The notes: generated by a model from the letters alone, not told the origin. Counted from the stretch's first letter, positions 34,435 to 42,696 are shown. The stretch is DNA of 54,750 bases from Actinospica acidithermotolerans (GCF_018139625.1 NZ_JAGSOH010000039.1:1-54750); one strand, 5' to 3'. Made by a program: numbers and translations.

Positions 34435-34805
34435 CCCCGTCCCCGATCAACGACGCGTCCAACTCCTGGGAGCAGGGCGGCCCGGAGCGGCTGTACGTGA
34501 TCACCGGAGGGCGCGGCGCCTCGGGCCGCCGCGCCGACCTCGACCTGGTCACCCTGGTGGTGGCGCGGGCCGCGGCCAGGCCGGAGATGCAGCCGGAGCA
34601 CGCGTCCATTCTGCGCATGTGCCACTACCCGCTGTCCATGGCGGAGATCTCGGCGTACCTCAAGCTGCCGTTCAGCGTGGTCGCCATCCTGGTCTCCGAC
34701 CTGCTGGCGGAATCCACCGTCGAGGTGCGCGCCACCGTGCGCACCGCCGGCATTCCCGATCCCGAACTGCTCAAGGCGGTGATGTATGGACTCCAGAAGC
34801 TCTGA
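34431..34805 (+). CDS. cvnC: Conservon DUF742 protein CvnC
   Basis: The protein is 124 aa from GTG 34431, which overlaps the cvnB stop. It is a DUF742 protein: RLYVITGGRG, ILRMCHYPLSMAEISAYLKLPFSVVAILVSDLL (a winged-helix-like core), and the ending LLKAVMYGLQKL. The DUF742 partner of conservon GTPases has no assigned activity. Its end overlaps cvnD by 20 bp. Confidence 0.92.
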   Translation: MTPSPINDASNSWEQGGPERLYVITGGRGASGRRADLDLVTLVVARAAARPEMQPEHASILRMCHYPLSMAEISAYLKLPFSVVAILVSDLLAESTVEVRATVRTAGIPDPELLKAVMYGLQKL

Positions 34806-35430
34806 GCTGGCCGTCGGGCCGACGCGCGAGGACGCGCTGCCCGCCTCGGCCGCCACCGCGGTCAAGATCGTCGTGGTCGGCGGGTTCGGCGTCGGCAAGA
34901 CGACCCTGGTCGGCTCCGTCAGCGAGATCAGACCGCTGACGACCGAGGAGACGATGACCGAGGTCAGCGTCGGCGTGGACGACGTCCGCGGGGTCGAGCA
35001 GAAGAACGCGACCACCGTGGCCATGGACTTCGGCCGCATCAGCATCAACGAGGAGCTGGTGCTCTACCTGTTCGGCACGCCCGGGCAGCAGCGCTTCTGG
35101 TTCCTGTGGACCGGCCTGTTCGAGGGCGCCCTCGGCGCCGTCGTGCTGGTCGACACCCGGCGCCTCGAGGCCAGCTTCGACGTCATCGGACGGCTCGAGG
35201 ACGGCGGTGTGCCGTTCATCGTCGCGGTCAACGCCTTCCCGGACGCCCCGGCGCACCCGCTCGACCAGGTGCGCGCCGCGCTGGACCTCTCGCCCACCGT
35301 GCCGATCGTCGAATGCGACGCGCGCAGCCGGGCCTCGAGCAGGGACACCCTGCTGGCCCTGATGCGCTACCTGTACTCGCTCTCCATCCAATCCGCGGCC
35401 CCGATGGCCGCCTCAGCCGCCACGGAGTGA
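34786..35430 (+). CDS. cvnD: Conservon small GTPase CvnD
   Basis: The protein is 214 aa. P-loop GGFGVGKTTLVG at ~29-40, switch region with TMTEVSVGVDD, the G3-like LFGTPGQQRFWFLW, and a base-recognition region where NKxD is replaced by AVNAF. That substitution is normal for this bacterial Ras-like (MglA/CvnD) family. It should switch between GTP and GDP with CvnB as partner. ATG 34786 lies inside the end of cvnC, giving translational coupling. Confidence 0.92.
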   Translation: MDSRSSELAVGPTREDALPASAATAVKIVVVGGFGVGKTTLVGSVSEIRPLTTEETMTEVSVGVDDVRGVEQKNATTVAMDFGRISINEELVLYLFGTPGQQRFWFLWTGLFEGALGAVVLVDTRRLEASFDVIGRLEDGGVPFIVAVNAFPDAPAHPLDQVRAALDLSPTVPIVECDARSRASSRDTLLALMRYLYSLSIQSAAPMAASAATE

Positions 35431-35432
35431 CC

Positions 35433-36950
35433 GTGTCCATCATCGACGAATCAGGCGCCGGAACAGGCGCCGCCGCCGTACCACCGCCGGGCTGCCCCGC
35501 CCACGCGGGCGGCACCGGGATGACTGCCCTCTACGGACCGCTGGCGCAGAGCGACCCGCACGGCGTGTACGAGAAGCTGCGCGCCGAGCACGGCACCGTG
35601 GCCCCGGTCGAGCTCGAGGGCGGCGTTCCCGCGTGGCTGGTCCTCGGCTACCGCGAGAACACCGAGGCCGCGCGCAACCCGGCCCGCTTCACCCGCGACT
35701 CGCGGATCTGGCGCGACTTCAACGAGGGCCGCGTCCCGCAGGACTCCCCGCTGGTGCCGGTCCTCGGCTGGCGCCCCGACGTCGTCTCCGTGGACGGCGA
35801 GGAGCACCAGCGGCTGCGCGCCGCCGTCAACGACACCCTCGCCAAGTTCGACCGGCACGGCATCCGCCGGCACGTCCAGCGCTACGCCGGCCAGCTGATC
35901 GACGGCTTCGTGGAGGCCGGCCGCGCCGACCTGGTCGCCCAGTTCTCCGAGCACCTGCCGATGCTGGTGTTCGCGCGGCTCATCGGCCTGACCGAGGAGC
36001 AGGGCCCGAAGCTGATCGAGGCGAGCGCCGGCATCGTCAAGGGCGGCGAGAAGGCGATGGAGTACAACAACTTCATCATCGAGACCCTGCAGACCCTCAC
36101 CCGCGAGCGCCGCCGGACCCCCGCGCACGACCTGGCGACCTGGATGGTGCAGCACCCCTCCGGCCTCTCCGACGAGGAGGCGGCCAACCACCTGCGCATG
36201 GTGCTGGTGGCGGGCAACGAGACCACCACGAACCTGATCTCCTCGACCCTGCGCATGGTGCTCACCGACCCCCGGTTCCGCGCCTCGCTGACCGGCGGCC
36301 TGATGACGCTGCCGGACGCCGTCGAGCAGATGCTGTGGGACGAGCCCCCGCTGATGGTCTGCCCCGCCCGCTTCGCCACGCACGACATGCAGTTCGGCGG
36401 CCAGGACATCAAGCAGGGCGACCTGCTCGTCCTCGGCTTCGCCGCCGGCAACACGGACCCCGAGATCCGCCCGGACCTCAGTGCCCCCATGCACGGCAAC
36501 CGCTCCCACCTGGCCTTCAGCCGCGGCCCGCACGAGTGCCCGGGCCAGGACATCGGCCGCGCCATCACGGACACCGGCGTCGACGTCCTGCTCTCCCGCC
36601 TGCCCGACCTGCAGTTGGCGGTCCCGGAGGAGCAGCTCAGCTGGACCGCGGCGACGTGGTCTCGCCACCTCGACGCCCTTCCCGTCCAGTTCACCCCCCA
36701 GCGCCGCTCCGAGCCCGACCAGGAGGCCGCGGCCACCCGCCTGGTGTCGCAGCAGCCTGTCTCGAACGTCGCCCCGGCGCAGGGCCGGGTCCCGGCCGAG
36801 TCCGCGACCCCCGCCGCCCCGGCGCCCGCCCTGAGCGCCGCCGCCGACGCGATGGCCGCCATCGCCCAGGCCGACGCGGCCGCCGAGGCCGAAGCCCGCT
36901 CCCGCCGCGGCTTCTGGTCCTCCCTCGCCGGCATCTTCCGCAGGAAGTGA
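35433..36950 (+). CDS. cvnE: Conservon cytochrome P450 lacking EXXR (CYP157-like), with C-terminal tail
   Basis: The protein is 505 aa from GTG 35433, 2 bp after cvnD. The I-helix AGNETT (260-265) and the heme loop FSRGPHECPG with Cys369 are intact. The K-helix motif that should be ExxR reads EQML followed by Trp302, so the conserved Arg is missing. Streptomyces CYP157 enzymes, also found in conservons, show the same feature (EQSLW in CYP157C1). After the P450 fold ends (~421) there is an ~84-residue Ala/Pro/Glu-rich tail. It finishes RRGFWSSLAGIFRRK, a basic amphipathic segment that could bind membrane or the CvnA-D complex. Substrate unknown; catalytic competence is open. Confidence 0.9.
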   Translation: MSIIDESGAGTGAAAVPPPGCPAHAGGTGMTALYGPLAQSDPHGVYEKLRAEHGTVAPVELEGGVPAWLVLGYRENTEAARNPARFTRDSRIWRDFNEGRVPQDSPLVPVLGWRPDVVSVDGEEHQRLRAAVNDTLAKFDRHGIRRHVQRYAGQLIDGFVEAGRADLVAQFSEHLPMLVFARLIGLTEEQGPKLIEASAGIVKGGEKAMEYNNFIIETLQTLTRERRRTPAHDLATWMVQHPSGLSDEEAANHLRMVLVAGNETTTNLISSTLRMVLTDPRFRASLTGGLMTLPDAVEQMLWDEPPLMVCPARFATHDMQFGGQDIKQGDLLVLGFAAGNTDPEIRPDLSAPMHGNRSHLAFSRGPHECPGQDIGRAITDTGVDVLLSRLPDLQLAVPEEQLSWTAATWSRHLDALPVQFTPQRRSEPDQEAAATRLVSQQPVSNVAPAQGRVPAESATPAAPAPALSAAADAMAAIAQADAAAEAEARSRRGFWSSLAGIFRRK

Positions 36951-36972
36951 GCAGGTAGCCGCGGGAGCAAGG

Positions 36973-37007
36973 AAGCAGGGGCCTGAGCAGTGATCTCAGG
37001 CCCCTGC
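36973..37007 (+). terminator. Terminator hairpin after the conservon
   Basis: A perfect 14-bp stem, AGCAGGGGCCTGAG (36973-36986) with its complement (36994-37007), encloses a 7-nt loop and begins 22 bp after the P450 stop. It defines the end of the five-gene operon. Confidence 0.9.
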
Positions 37008-37118
37008 TGCGTGCCGTAAGCGGACGCCCGCCAACCGGCGAATCGCCGCCCCGCGCCGGTGCTGTGAAAGCTCCCCGGCCCCATCGCTCGGCGACCGATT
37101 CGTCGCTATCATTAAGAC

Positions 37119-37283
37119 GTGGACAAGAACGTGGTCATCGCGATCTACATCCTCGCGATGGTTGCCGTCATCGTGGCCGTGGACGTTCTGATCTTCAGGG
37201 ATCACTTCTGGCCGCGACTCGCTGTCAACGTCGGGATCGTTTTGGTCTTCGGCGCCTTCTACTTCAGGTTCCTGAAGCACTGA
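37119..37283 (+). CDS. Small two-helix membrane protein (54 aa)
   Basis: A GTG at 37119 opens a 54-codon frame ending TGA 37281-37283. The product is VDKNVVIAIYILAMVAVIVA, then VDVLIFRDHFWPRL, then a second hydrophobic stretch and the ending FRFLKH. Two helices flank a charged turn. The composition and codon third-position bias are those of a real gene. Similar ~55-aa proteins of unknown function occur in actinomycetes, as I recall. The Shine-Dalgarno is poor (ATTAAGAC). It lies alone after the conservon terminator. Confidence 0.65.
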   Translation: MDKNVVIAIYILAMVAVIVAVDVLIFRDHFWPRLAVNVGIVLVFGAFYFRFLKH

Positions 37284-37329
37284 CGGCCGACTGCGACTAG
37301 GTAGCGAGCCGGCCGCGGACGGCGTGCGC

Positions 37330-37491
37330 GTGACGCCCGACCGGCGCGCGGTCATCGAAGCGGCGCGCGAACCGGCCTCGCGCTACCGGCAATTGCAGAC
37401 GGACCTTGCAAGCGTCCTCGATCCGATCACCGACCGCTCCCTGCGCGCCCGGTCGCACCCTTCCGGGATCTGGCGACGAGCACTGCCATGA
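37330..37491 (+). pseudogene. Short coding-like stretch, possible gene remnant
   Basis: A 53-codon open frame from GTG 37330 reads TPDRRAVIEAAREPASRYRQ at its start and ends HPSGIWRRALP. It looks protein-like (helical, amphipathic) but is too short for a domain and has no Shine-Dalgarno. It ends 7 bp before the next gene. It could be the relic of a longer gene or chance. I do not recognise a family. Confidence 0.25.
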
Positions 37492-37498
37492 TGAGGGC

Positions 37499-38194
37499 AT
37501 GAAGCCCGCTTTCGTCCTCGTGCACAGCCTGCTGCTCGGGCCGTCGACGTGGCTGCCGGTGGCCGATCGGCTGACCGGCGCCGGGTACCAGGCATGCGTT
37601 CCGTCGCTGCTCAAGGTGGGGGAGGGGGCGCCGCCGTACTGGCCGCGGGCCGTGGACGCCGTGCGCGCCGAGGTGGGGCTGCTGCCGGCCGCCGTGCCGA
37701 TCGTGCTCGTCGCGCACAGCAACGCCGGCCTGCTGCTGCCGGCGATCCGCGCCGGGCTGACGCATCGTGTGGTCGGCTCGGTGTTCGTGGACGCGGCGCT
37801 GCCGGCCCGCCGCGGATCCACCCGGGCCGCGTCGGCGGAGATGCTGGAGTTCCTGCGCCCGAAATCCGCCGACGGCCTGCTGCCGCGTTGGACGGACTGG
37901 TGGGACGAGGCGGACGTGGCACCGCTGTTCCCGAACGAGGAGATCCGGCGAACGGTGGTCGCCGAGCAGCCGCGCCTGCCGCTGGCGTACTACGAGCAGG
38001 AGGTTCCGGTACCGAGCGGCTGGAACGACCACCCGTGCTCGTATCTGCTGTTCAGCCCGTCGTACGAGGAACTGGCCGCGGAGGCGCACGACCGCGGCTG
38101 GCAGGTGGCGCACATGCCCGGCGCCCACCTTCATCAGATCGTCGATCCCGAGGGCACCGCGCGGCACCTCGTGGAACTCGCCGCCGGATCGTGA
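37499..38194 (+). CDS. Alpha/beta-fold hydrolase
   Basis: The protein is 231 aa. The start FVLVHSLLLGPSTWLPVADRL gives the oxyanion region. The nucleophile elbow is AHSNAG (A-H-S-N-A-G, Ser in GxSxG-like position). A C-terminal His lies in GAHLHQIVDPEGTARHL. There is no signal peptide, so it is cytoplasmic. The exact substrate is unknown. ATG 37499 is close behind GAGGG. An in-frame ATG at 37406 would add a non-conserved leader. It is convergent with the terpene synthase gene (22-bp gap). Confidence 0.78.
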   Translation: MKPAFVLVHSLLLGPSTWLPVADRLTGAGYQACVPSLLKVGEGAPPYWPRAVDAVRAEVGLLPAAVPIVLVAHSNAGLLLPAIRAGLTHRVVGSVFVDAALPARRGSTRAASAEMLEFLRPKSADGLLPRWTDWWDEADVAPLFPNEEIRRTVVAEQPRLPLAYYEQEVPVPSGWNDHPCSYLLFSPSYEELAAEAHDRGWQVAHMPGAHLHQIVDPEGTARHLVELAAGS

Positions 38195-38216
38195 GCACGA
38201 CCCGACGGCGATCTGA

Positions 38217-39362
38217 TCATGCTACGGTCGCGGTGCTCGGGACGTGCCCAGGGACGTAGGGGACGGACTCGGCGGCGGGGGGCCGGTCGGCGCGCACCGG
38301 CTCGGCGGGCGCGGCCGGGGCGGCCGGGCGCGACCACCACCAGGCGATTCCGGCGGGCGGCACGAAGCCGGTGGGCAGCTCGCGCCGCGCCTCCTCGGTG
38401 ACGGTGATGGTGGACCGGTCGCCGCGGCGGTAGCGGCCGGTGTGCATGCTCCAGTCCAGGTTGCCGCGGATCCACGCCGACAGGCCGCCGATGTAGCGCT
38501 GCGTGCCGTGGCTGACGTGCGGCCGGACCTGCTCGGACAGCCGCAGGTAGAGCGAGAGCACGGCGTCGCGGAAGTCGAGGGCCTCGGGCAGGGCCTCGCG
38601 CGGGGCGCGCCCGCGCTCGTTCGCGATCACGTCGACCAGGTTGATCTTGTCTCCGCTGCGCGAGTGCTCCTTGTAGTACGACGCGATGTCGTTGTCCAGG
38701 CCGACCAGGCAGCAGGTCATCTCGGTCAGGGCACGGATGTCGGGGCTCTCTATCTCGTTCGCGGGCACGTCGTAGCCCTCGGAGATCGGCAGCGTCATCG
38801 CGCAGACCTCCATGCTGCCGTTGCGGATCCGGGCCACCGCGTACTCGTCGATGCTCGGCACGCTGCCGCGCCTGCGGTGCGAGGCCTCCCACACCTGGTA
38901 GCCGAGGTATGCCTTCATGGAGTGCACCCAGCGGGCGGTGGCCGCCGGGCCGACCGCCATCGCGTCGAGGCGCTGTCTCAGGTCGGCCAGTCCGCGCGCG
39001 CACGGGCTGTCCGAGGTCGTGTGGCCGGTCTCCACGATCCGGTGCATCTTGTGCACCAGCAGGGCCATCTCGGCCGGGTCGTGGCTGTAGCGGCCCTCGT
39101 CGCAGTAGGCGTCGTCGAAGGCGAACAGCCAGATCAGGCTGTACGCGGAGAACAGCGCCCCGGCTTCGTAGGAGCAGTCGGGCAGGGTGCGGCCGGCGAG
39201 CTCGCCGGCCGTGATGCTGTAGAGCCGTCCGGCCTCGCGCTGCTCGCCGTCGAGTGCGAAGCGTTCCATCCAGTCGACGGTGTCGCGTTCCCAACTCCGC
39301 CATGCGGGGTGAATCGCGGGCGTCATCGGGCACCACAGAACGACTTGGTCCGGGATGTCCAT
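38217..39362 (-). CDS. Class I terpene synthase
   Basis: The protein is 381 aa. The metal-binding motif DDAYCD (Asp83, Asp84, Asp88) is present, as is the NSE motif NDIASYYKE (Asn224, Ser228, Glu232). A pyrophosphate-sensing Arg lies ~46 residues upstream (RIRNGSMEV), and the late RY pair is in TQRYIGG. All are hallmarks of bacterial sesqui-/diterpene cyclases. The last ~45 residues are a Pro/Ala-rich extension. ATG 39362 follows GGAAGGG; an upstream in-frame ATG at 39434 lies within the promoter. The product cannot be predicted. A P450 of terpene-oxidising type is encoded nearby. Confidence 0.9.
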   Translation of the reverse strand: MDIPDQVVLWCPMTPAIHPAWRSWERDTVDWMERFALDGEQREAGRLYSITAGELAGRTLPDCSYEAGALFSAYSLIWLFAFDDAYCDEGRYSHDPAEMALLVHKMHRIVETGHTTSDSPCARGLADLRQRLDAMAVGPAATARWVHSMKAYLGYQVWEASHRRRGSVPSIDEYAVARIRNGSMEVCAMTLPISEGYDVPANEIESPDIRALTEMTCCLVGLDNDIASYYKEHSRSGDKINLVDVIANERGRAPREALPEALDFRDAVLSLYLRLSEQVRPHVSHGTQRYIGGLSAWIRGNLDWSMHTGRYRRGDRSTITVTEEARRELPTGFVPPAGIAWWWSRPAAPAAPAEPVRADRPPAAESVPYVPGHVPSTATVA

Positions 39363-39403
39363 CTGGCCCCTTCCGGGTTGAGTCGGCCTTCCGAGTAAGT
39401 GGG

Positions 39404-39433
39404 CGTATACTCCGGGTGAGTGGAGTGCGTCCA
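39404..39433 (-). promoter_or_regulatory. Candidate promoter of the terpene synthase gene
   Basis: On the minus strand TGGACG (39433-39428) and TATACG (39409-39404) are separated by 18 bp. The predicted start leaves a ~35-nt leader with the Shine-Dalgarno. Both boxes match sigma-70-type consensus at 4 of 6 positions. Confidence 0.4.
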
Positions 39434-39437
39434 CTGA

Positions 39438-39450
39438 TGATCACTGGTCA
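39438..39450. promoter_or_regulatory. Near-palindrome TGATCACTGGTCA upstream of the terpene synthase promoter
   Basis: The two 6-bp arms around a central C match at 5 of 6 positions. It lies immediately upstream of the candidate -35 box, so an activator could bind there. The evidence is positional only. Confidence 0.35.
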
Positions 39451-39592
39451 GATTACTGAGTTCGTGACCTTCGTAAAGCCCCTGCTCCGGGGCGCACGGG
39501 AGCGTACGGAGTAAAGATCTCGTATGCAGACGGGCGCCTGTCACCCGGTGCGACCGACTGAGCGTTCTGAGTAGTCTGTTACCGCAGGGTTT

Positions 39593-41155
39593 TCAGTTGT
39601 CGCCGGTGATCGTAGCGAAACAGAGCCCGACGATGCCGAACGTGCACGTCGGATCGGCCGACGGGGTGCCGGAGACGGTCTCGCTCGGGCTCGGTGTCGG
39701 GATCGCGGCCGGAGACGAGGACTCGGACGGGCTCGCCGTCGGCGTGTCCGAGGCGACCGGGCCTGCGGAGGCCGACGCCGATGTCGACGGCACCGGGGGA
39801 GTGGTCGCACTCGTCGCGGGCGCGGAGGCCGGCGCAGCCGCCGCGGCGGAGGACGAGCTCGCGGCGGTGGTCGCAGAGGCCTGCGGTTGTGAGCCCTGCG
39901 CAAGGGCGCCCGACGGGGCCTGAGTCGCCGCCGCTGAGGTGGCGGCCGTCGTCCCGGCGGAGGTCGCGGGCGCTGCGGCCCGCGTCGAAGCGGGCGGCTG
40001 CGTGGCGGCGGCCGTGGCGGCGGCGCTCGCCGAGGCCGGCGCGCCCAGGGTCGCGGAGGCGGACGCCGCCGCGGACGTGGTCGCGGGCCCGGACGTCGGC
40101 TGGATCGCGGTCGCGTGCGGCTGCAGCGCGGATTGCGCGGCGGCGGTCGGATTGTCCGATGTGGCGAGTGCCAGCGTCGCCACCGTGGCCGCGATGCCGA
40201 CCGCCGCCACCGCACCGGCGACGACGGTCTTCGCCGGCGACATTCCACGCCTGACGATGCGCGCCTTGACGTCGATGCGCGCCTTGGCGCCGCCGCGCGT
40301 CTTGAGACCGATGCGGGCCTTGGCGCCGACGCGCGCGTGCCGGCCGGCCCGGCTGCCCGCGCGCGCGGCGGTACCCGCCGCGACGTCGGCGCCCGCGACG
40401 GCCGGCCCGAACCACGCGCCGCCGGCAAGGACGCCCGCCAGCAGCGCCGGGCCGAGCAGCGCGGGAAGCTGCGTGTTGGCCGCGGTCAGCGCGAGCATCC
40501 GGGACCGGCAGTCGTCGCACCCGTCGCAGTGCTCGGTCACGTTCCTGGTCCGCCTGGCCGACGCAGTGCCGCGCACGACCGTGGCCATGTGCTTCCAGTA
40601 CGGCGCGCACTCCCCGCTCAGCGGCGCGCCCGGCTGGGCGAGCAGGAACGCCTGCCGGAGCCGCTCGCGCGCCCGGGTCAGCACGACGGCCGTGGTGCCC
40701 GCGTTCGCGCCGATCTTCGCGCCGACCTCCTCCATCGGAAGGTCCTCGACCTCGGCGTACCAGAGCGCCTTGGCCCAGCGGTCCGGCAGCTCCTTCAGCA
40801 GCCGGGAGATCAGGTCCACGTGCGAGGCGCGGTGCTCCGGGTCCGCGGTCGCCGCGCCCCCGCGCGCCGGGTCCCGCGGCATCTCGGCGACGTCCCGGGC
40901 GATCTCGCGCTGCCCCCGGGCGAGTCCCGCCGCGAGATTGCGCACCGTCGTGGTGAGATAGGCGGCGACGTTGTCGATCCGGTGGCCCGCCTGGATCCGG
41001 CGCCACACCCGGAAGTGCGCCTCGGCGGCCAGGTCCTCGGCCGTCGCCGCGCTGCCGGTCAGCGACCTGGCATAGGCGACCAGCTGCGCGTTGTGCTCCT
41101 TGTAGAGGACGGAGTAGCGGGCCGCGTACTCGTCTCGGGTGCGCGTGCTCGGCAT
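39593..41155 (-). CDS. ECF sigma factor fused to zinc-finger/transmembrane anti-sigma-like region
   Basis: The protein is 520 aa. Region 2 of an ECF sigma factor covers ~14-80 and region 4 ~118-170 (LPMEEVGAKIGANAGTTAVV). Next is a zinc-finger anti-sigma-like motif His209-X3-Cys213-X2-Cys216. Then come a hydrophobic helix (~231-255), a basic repeat region (GAKARIG / GAKARID, ~275-300) and a second helix (~310-331). Finally there are ~185 residues rich in Ala, Ser, Thr and Pro. Sigma factors with fused zinc anti-sigma and membrane parts are known in actinobacteria (ECF52/53-type groups). This one probably senses at the membrane and may need proteolysis to act. ATG 41155 follows GAGGGGG. Confidence 0.88.
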   Translation of the reverse strand: MPSTRTRDEYAARYSVLYKEHNAQLVAYARSLTGSAATAEDLAAEAHFRVWRRIQAGHRIDNVAAYLTTTVRNLAAGLARGQREIARDVAEMPRDPARGGAATADPEHRASHVDLISRLLKELPDRWAKALWYAEVEDLPMEEVGAKIGANAGTTAVVLTRARERLRQAFLLAQPGAPLSGECAPYWKHMATVVRGTASARRTRNVTEHCDGCDDCRSRMLALTAANTQLPALLGPALLAGVLAGGAWFGPAVAGADVAAGTAARAGSRAGRHARVGAKARIGLKTRGGAKARIDVKARIVRRGMSPAKTVVAGAVAAVGIAATVATLALATSDNPTAAAQSALQPHATAIQPTSGPATTSAAASASATLGAPASASAAATAAATQPPASTRAAAPATSAGTTAATSAAATQAPSGALAQGSQPQASATTAASSSSAAAAAPASAPATSATTPPVPSTSASASAGPVASDTPTASPSESSSPAAIPTPSPSETVSGTPSADPTCTFGIVGLCFATITGDN

Positions 41156-41360
41156 GTCACATCCCCCTCAGCAGTGGGTGACCAGGGTATCGGACCACCT
41201 TAAGCGGACAAATTAACCTCCCGCATATGAGCTACATCACATAAATCCGGGGAAAACAGATGTAATGCGGCGCCCCCCGGCTGGGTCGAGGGCACGGCGG
41301 TACCGACCGGTGCCGGCGTGAACGCGGCCCCGCCGCCGGGCTTGGGGAGAGGAACCCGAG

Positions 41361-41768
41361 ATGTCGACGATGACCGAATGCCTCACCGCCCACCTGATCA
41401 TCGACCAGGAGGCCGGGGTGGACTTCACCATCACCGCGAGCTACGACGTGACCGATCCGTACGCGGTCCGGCTGGACTTCCCGGTCCTCGGCCCGGACGG
41501 ACACCTGCTGAACTGGGTGTTCGGCCGCGCGCTGCTGGACGAGGGGCTCTCCGGCCCGGCCGGCGAGGGCGACGTGCACGTCTGGCCCTGCGGACCGGAC
41601 CTGGTGATGCTGGAGCTGTGCTCGGAGACCGGCTCGGCGCTGATGGCGCTGCCCGCCCGGCAGGTGCGCGCCTTCCTGTTCCTGAGCTACGCCGAGGTCC
41701 CGCCGGGCTACGAGGGCGACTACATCGAGATCGACCGGCTGCTGCACGATCTCACGGACCGCGCGTGA
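41361..41768 (+). CDS. SsgA-like sporulation/cell-division protein
   Basis: The protein is 135 aa. SsgA-like (SALP) features include YDVTDPYAVRLDFPV, WVFGRALLDEGL, GEGDVHVWP and ARQVRAFL. SALP proteins direct septum placement and spore wall formation in actinomycetes that form spores. Among them SsgB-like ones recruit FtsZ. Which SALP this is cannot be settled here. The ATG at 41361 is preceded by GAGAGGA. It stands next to, but divergent from, the fused sigma factor gene. Confidence 0.92.
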   Translation: MSTMTECLTAHLIIDQEAGVDFTITASYDVTDPYAVRLDFPVLGPDGHLLNWVFGRALLDEGLSGPAGEGDVHVWPCGPDLVMLELCSETGSALMALPARQVRAFLFLSYAEVPPGYEGDYIEIDRLLHDLTDRA

Positions 41769-41862
41769 GCAGAATCCCCTCGCCGGAGGCGGGCCCCGCG
41801 ATCCGGAAGTGACCCGCAGCCGCTACGCTGGCGTCCCGCGACCCAGCTCAGGAGGCCACCGG

Positions 41863-42696
41863 GTGACCCGCATCGTCTGCCGCCAGCTCGCCCCGACCCT
41901 CGGCGATCTTCCGGGCAACCACCGGCAGATCCTGCGGGTGATCGAGGAGGAGACGTCCGCCGGCACGGACGTCCTCGTGCTGCCCGAGCTGGTCACGAGC
42001 GGCTACGTCTTCGAGACCGTCGACGAGGTGGACGCCTGCGCGATCACACCGCACGATCCGCTGGTGTCCGAATGGGCCGCCGCGATCAGGGGCGGTTCCG
42101 TCGTGATCCTCGGGTTCGCCGAACGCGGCGAGGACGGCCTGTTCTACAACGGCGCCATGCTGCTCGACGCGGGCGGCGTCCTCGCGACGTACCGCAAGGC
42201 GCACCTGTGGGACGACGAGAAGCGGTTCTTCACCCCGGGCTCGCAGCCGCCGCCGGTCGTCGAGACCCGCTTCGGCCGGATCGGCTTCATGGTCTGCTAC
42301 GACTTCGAGTTCCCCGAGTTCCCCCGCCGCTGCGCGCTCGAAGGCGCCGAGCTGATCGCCGTGCCGACGAACTGGCCGCTGGTGCGCCGCCCGGAGGGCG
42401 AGCGGCCGCCCGAGTGGCATCTCGCGCAGGCCGCGGCGCGGGTCAACCGGGTCGTCATCGCGTGCTGCGACCGGACCGGGACCGAGCGCGGCCAGCAGTG
42501 GACCGAGGGCACGGCGATCTTCGATCAGTACGGCTGGCTCGCGTCGGCCGCGTCGTCGTCGGCGGGCGCCCTTGCCGACGCCGAGGGCGCTGAGCACCGC
42601 GCCGAATACGAGGCGGACCTCGCCGCGACCCGGGACAAGAGCTTCAACCCGAACAACGACCTGTTCGGCGACCGGCGCCCGGAGCTCTACCTGTGA
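41863..42696 (+). CDS. Nitrilase-superfamily carbon-nitrogen hydrolase
   Basis: The protein is 277 aa. The Glu-Lys-Cys triad is Glu42 in LPELVTSGYVF, Lys112 in YRKAHLWDDEK and Cys145 in MVCYDFEFPE. It hydrolyses an amide such as a carbamoyl or omega-amide; the substrate is not identifiable. GTG 41863 is 7 nt after GGAGG. A start at 41809 would add a non-conserved 18 residues. It is convergent with the cysteine-desulfurase-like gene, with MITE copy 2 between them. Confidence 0.9.
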   Translation: MTRIVCRQLAPTLGDLPGNHRQILRVIEEETSAGTDVLVLPELVTSGYVFETVDEVDACAITPHDPLVSEWAAAIRGGSVVILGFAERGEDGLFYNGAMLLDAGGVLATYRKAHLWDDEKRFFTPGSQPPPVVETRFGRIGFMVCYDFEFPEFPRRCALEGAELIAVPTNWPLVRRPEGERPPEWHLAQAAARVNRVVIACCDRTGTERGQQWTEGTAIFDQYGWLASAASSSAGALADAEGAEHRAEYEADLAATRDKSFNPNNDLFGDRRPELYL

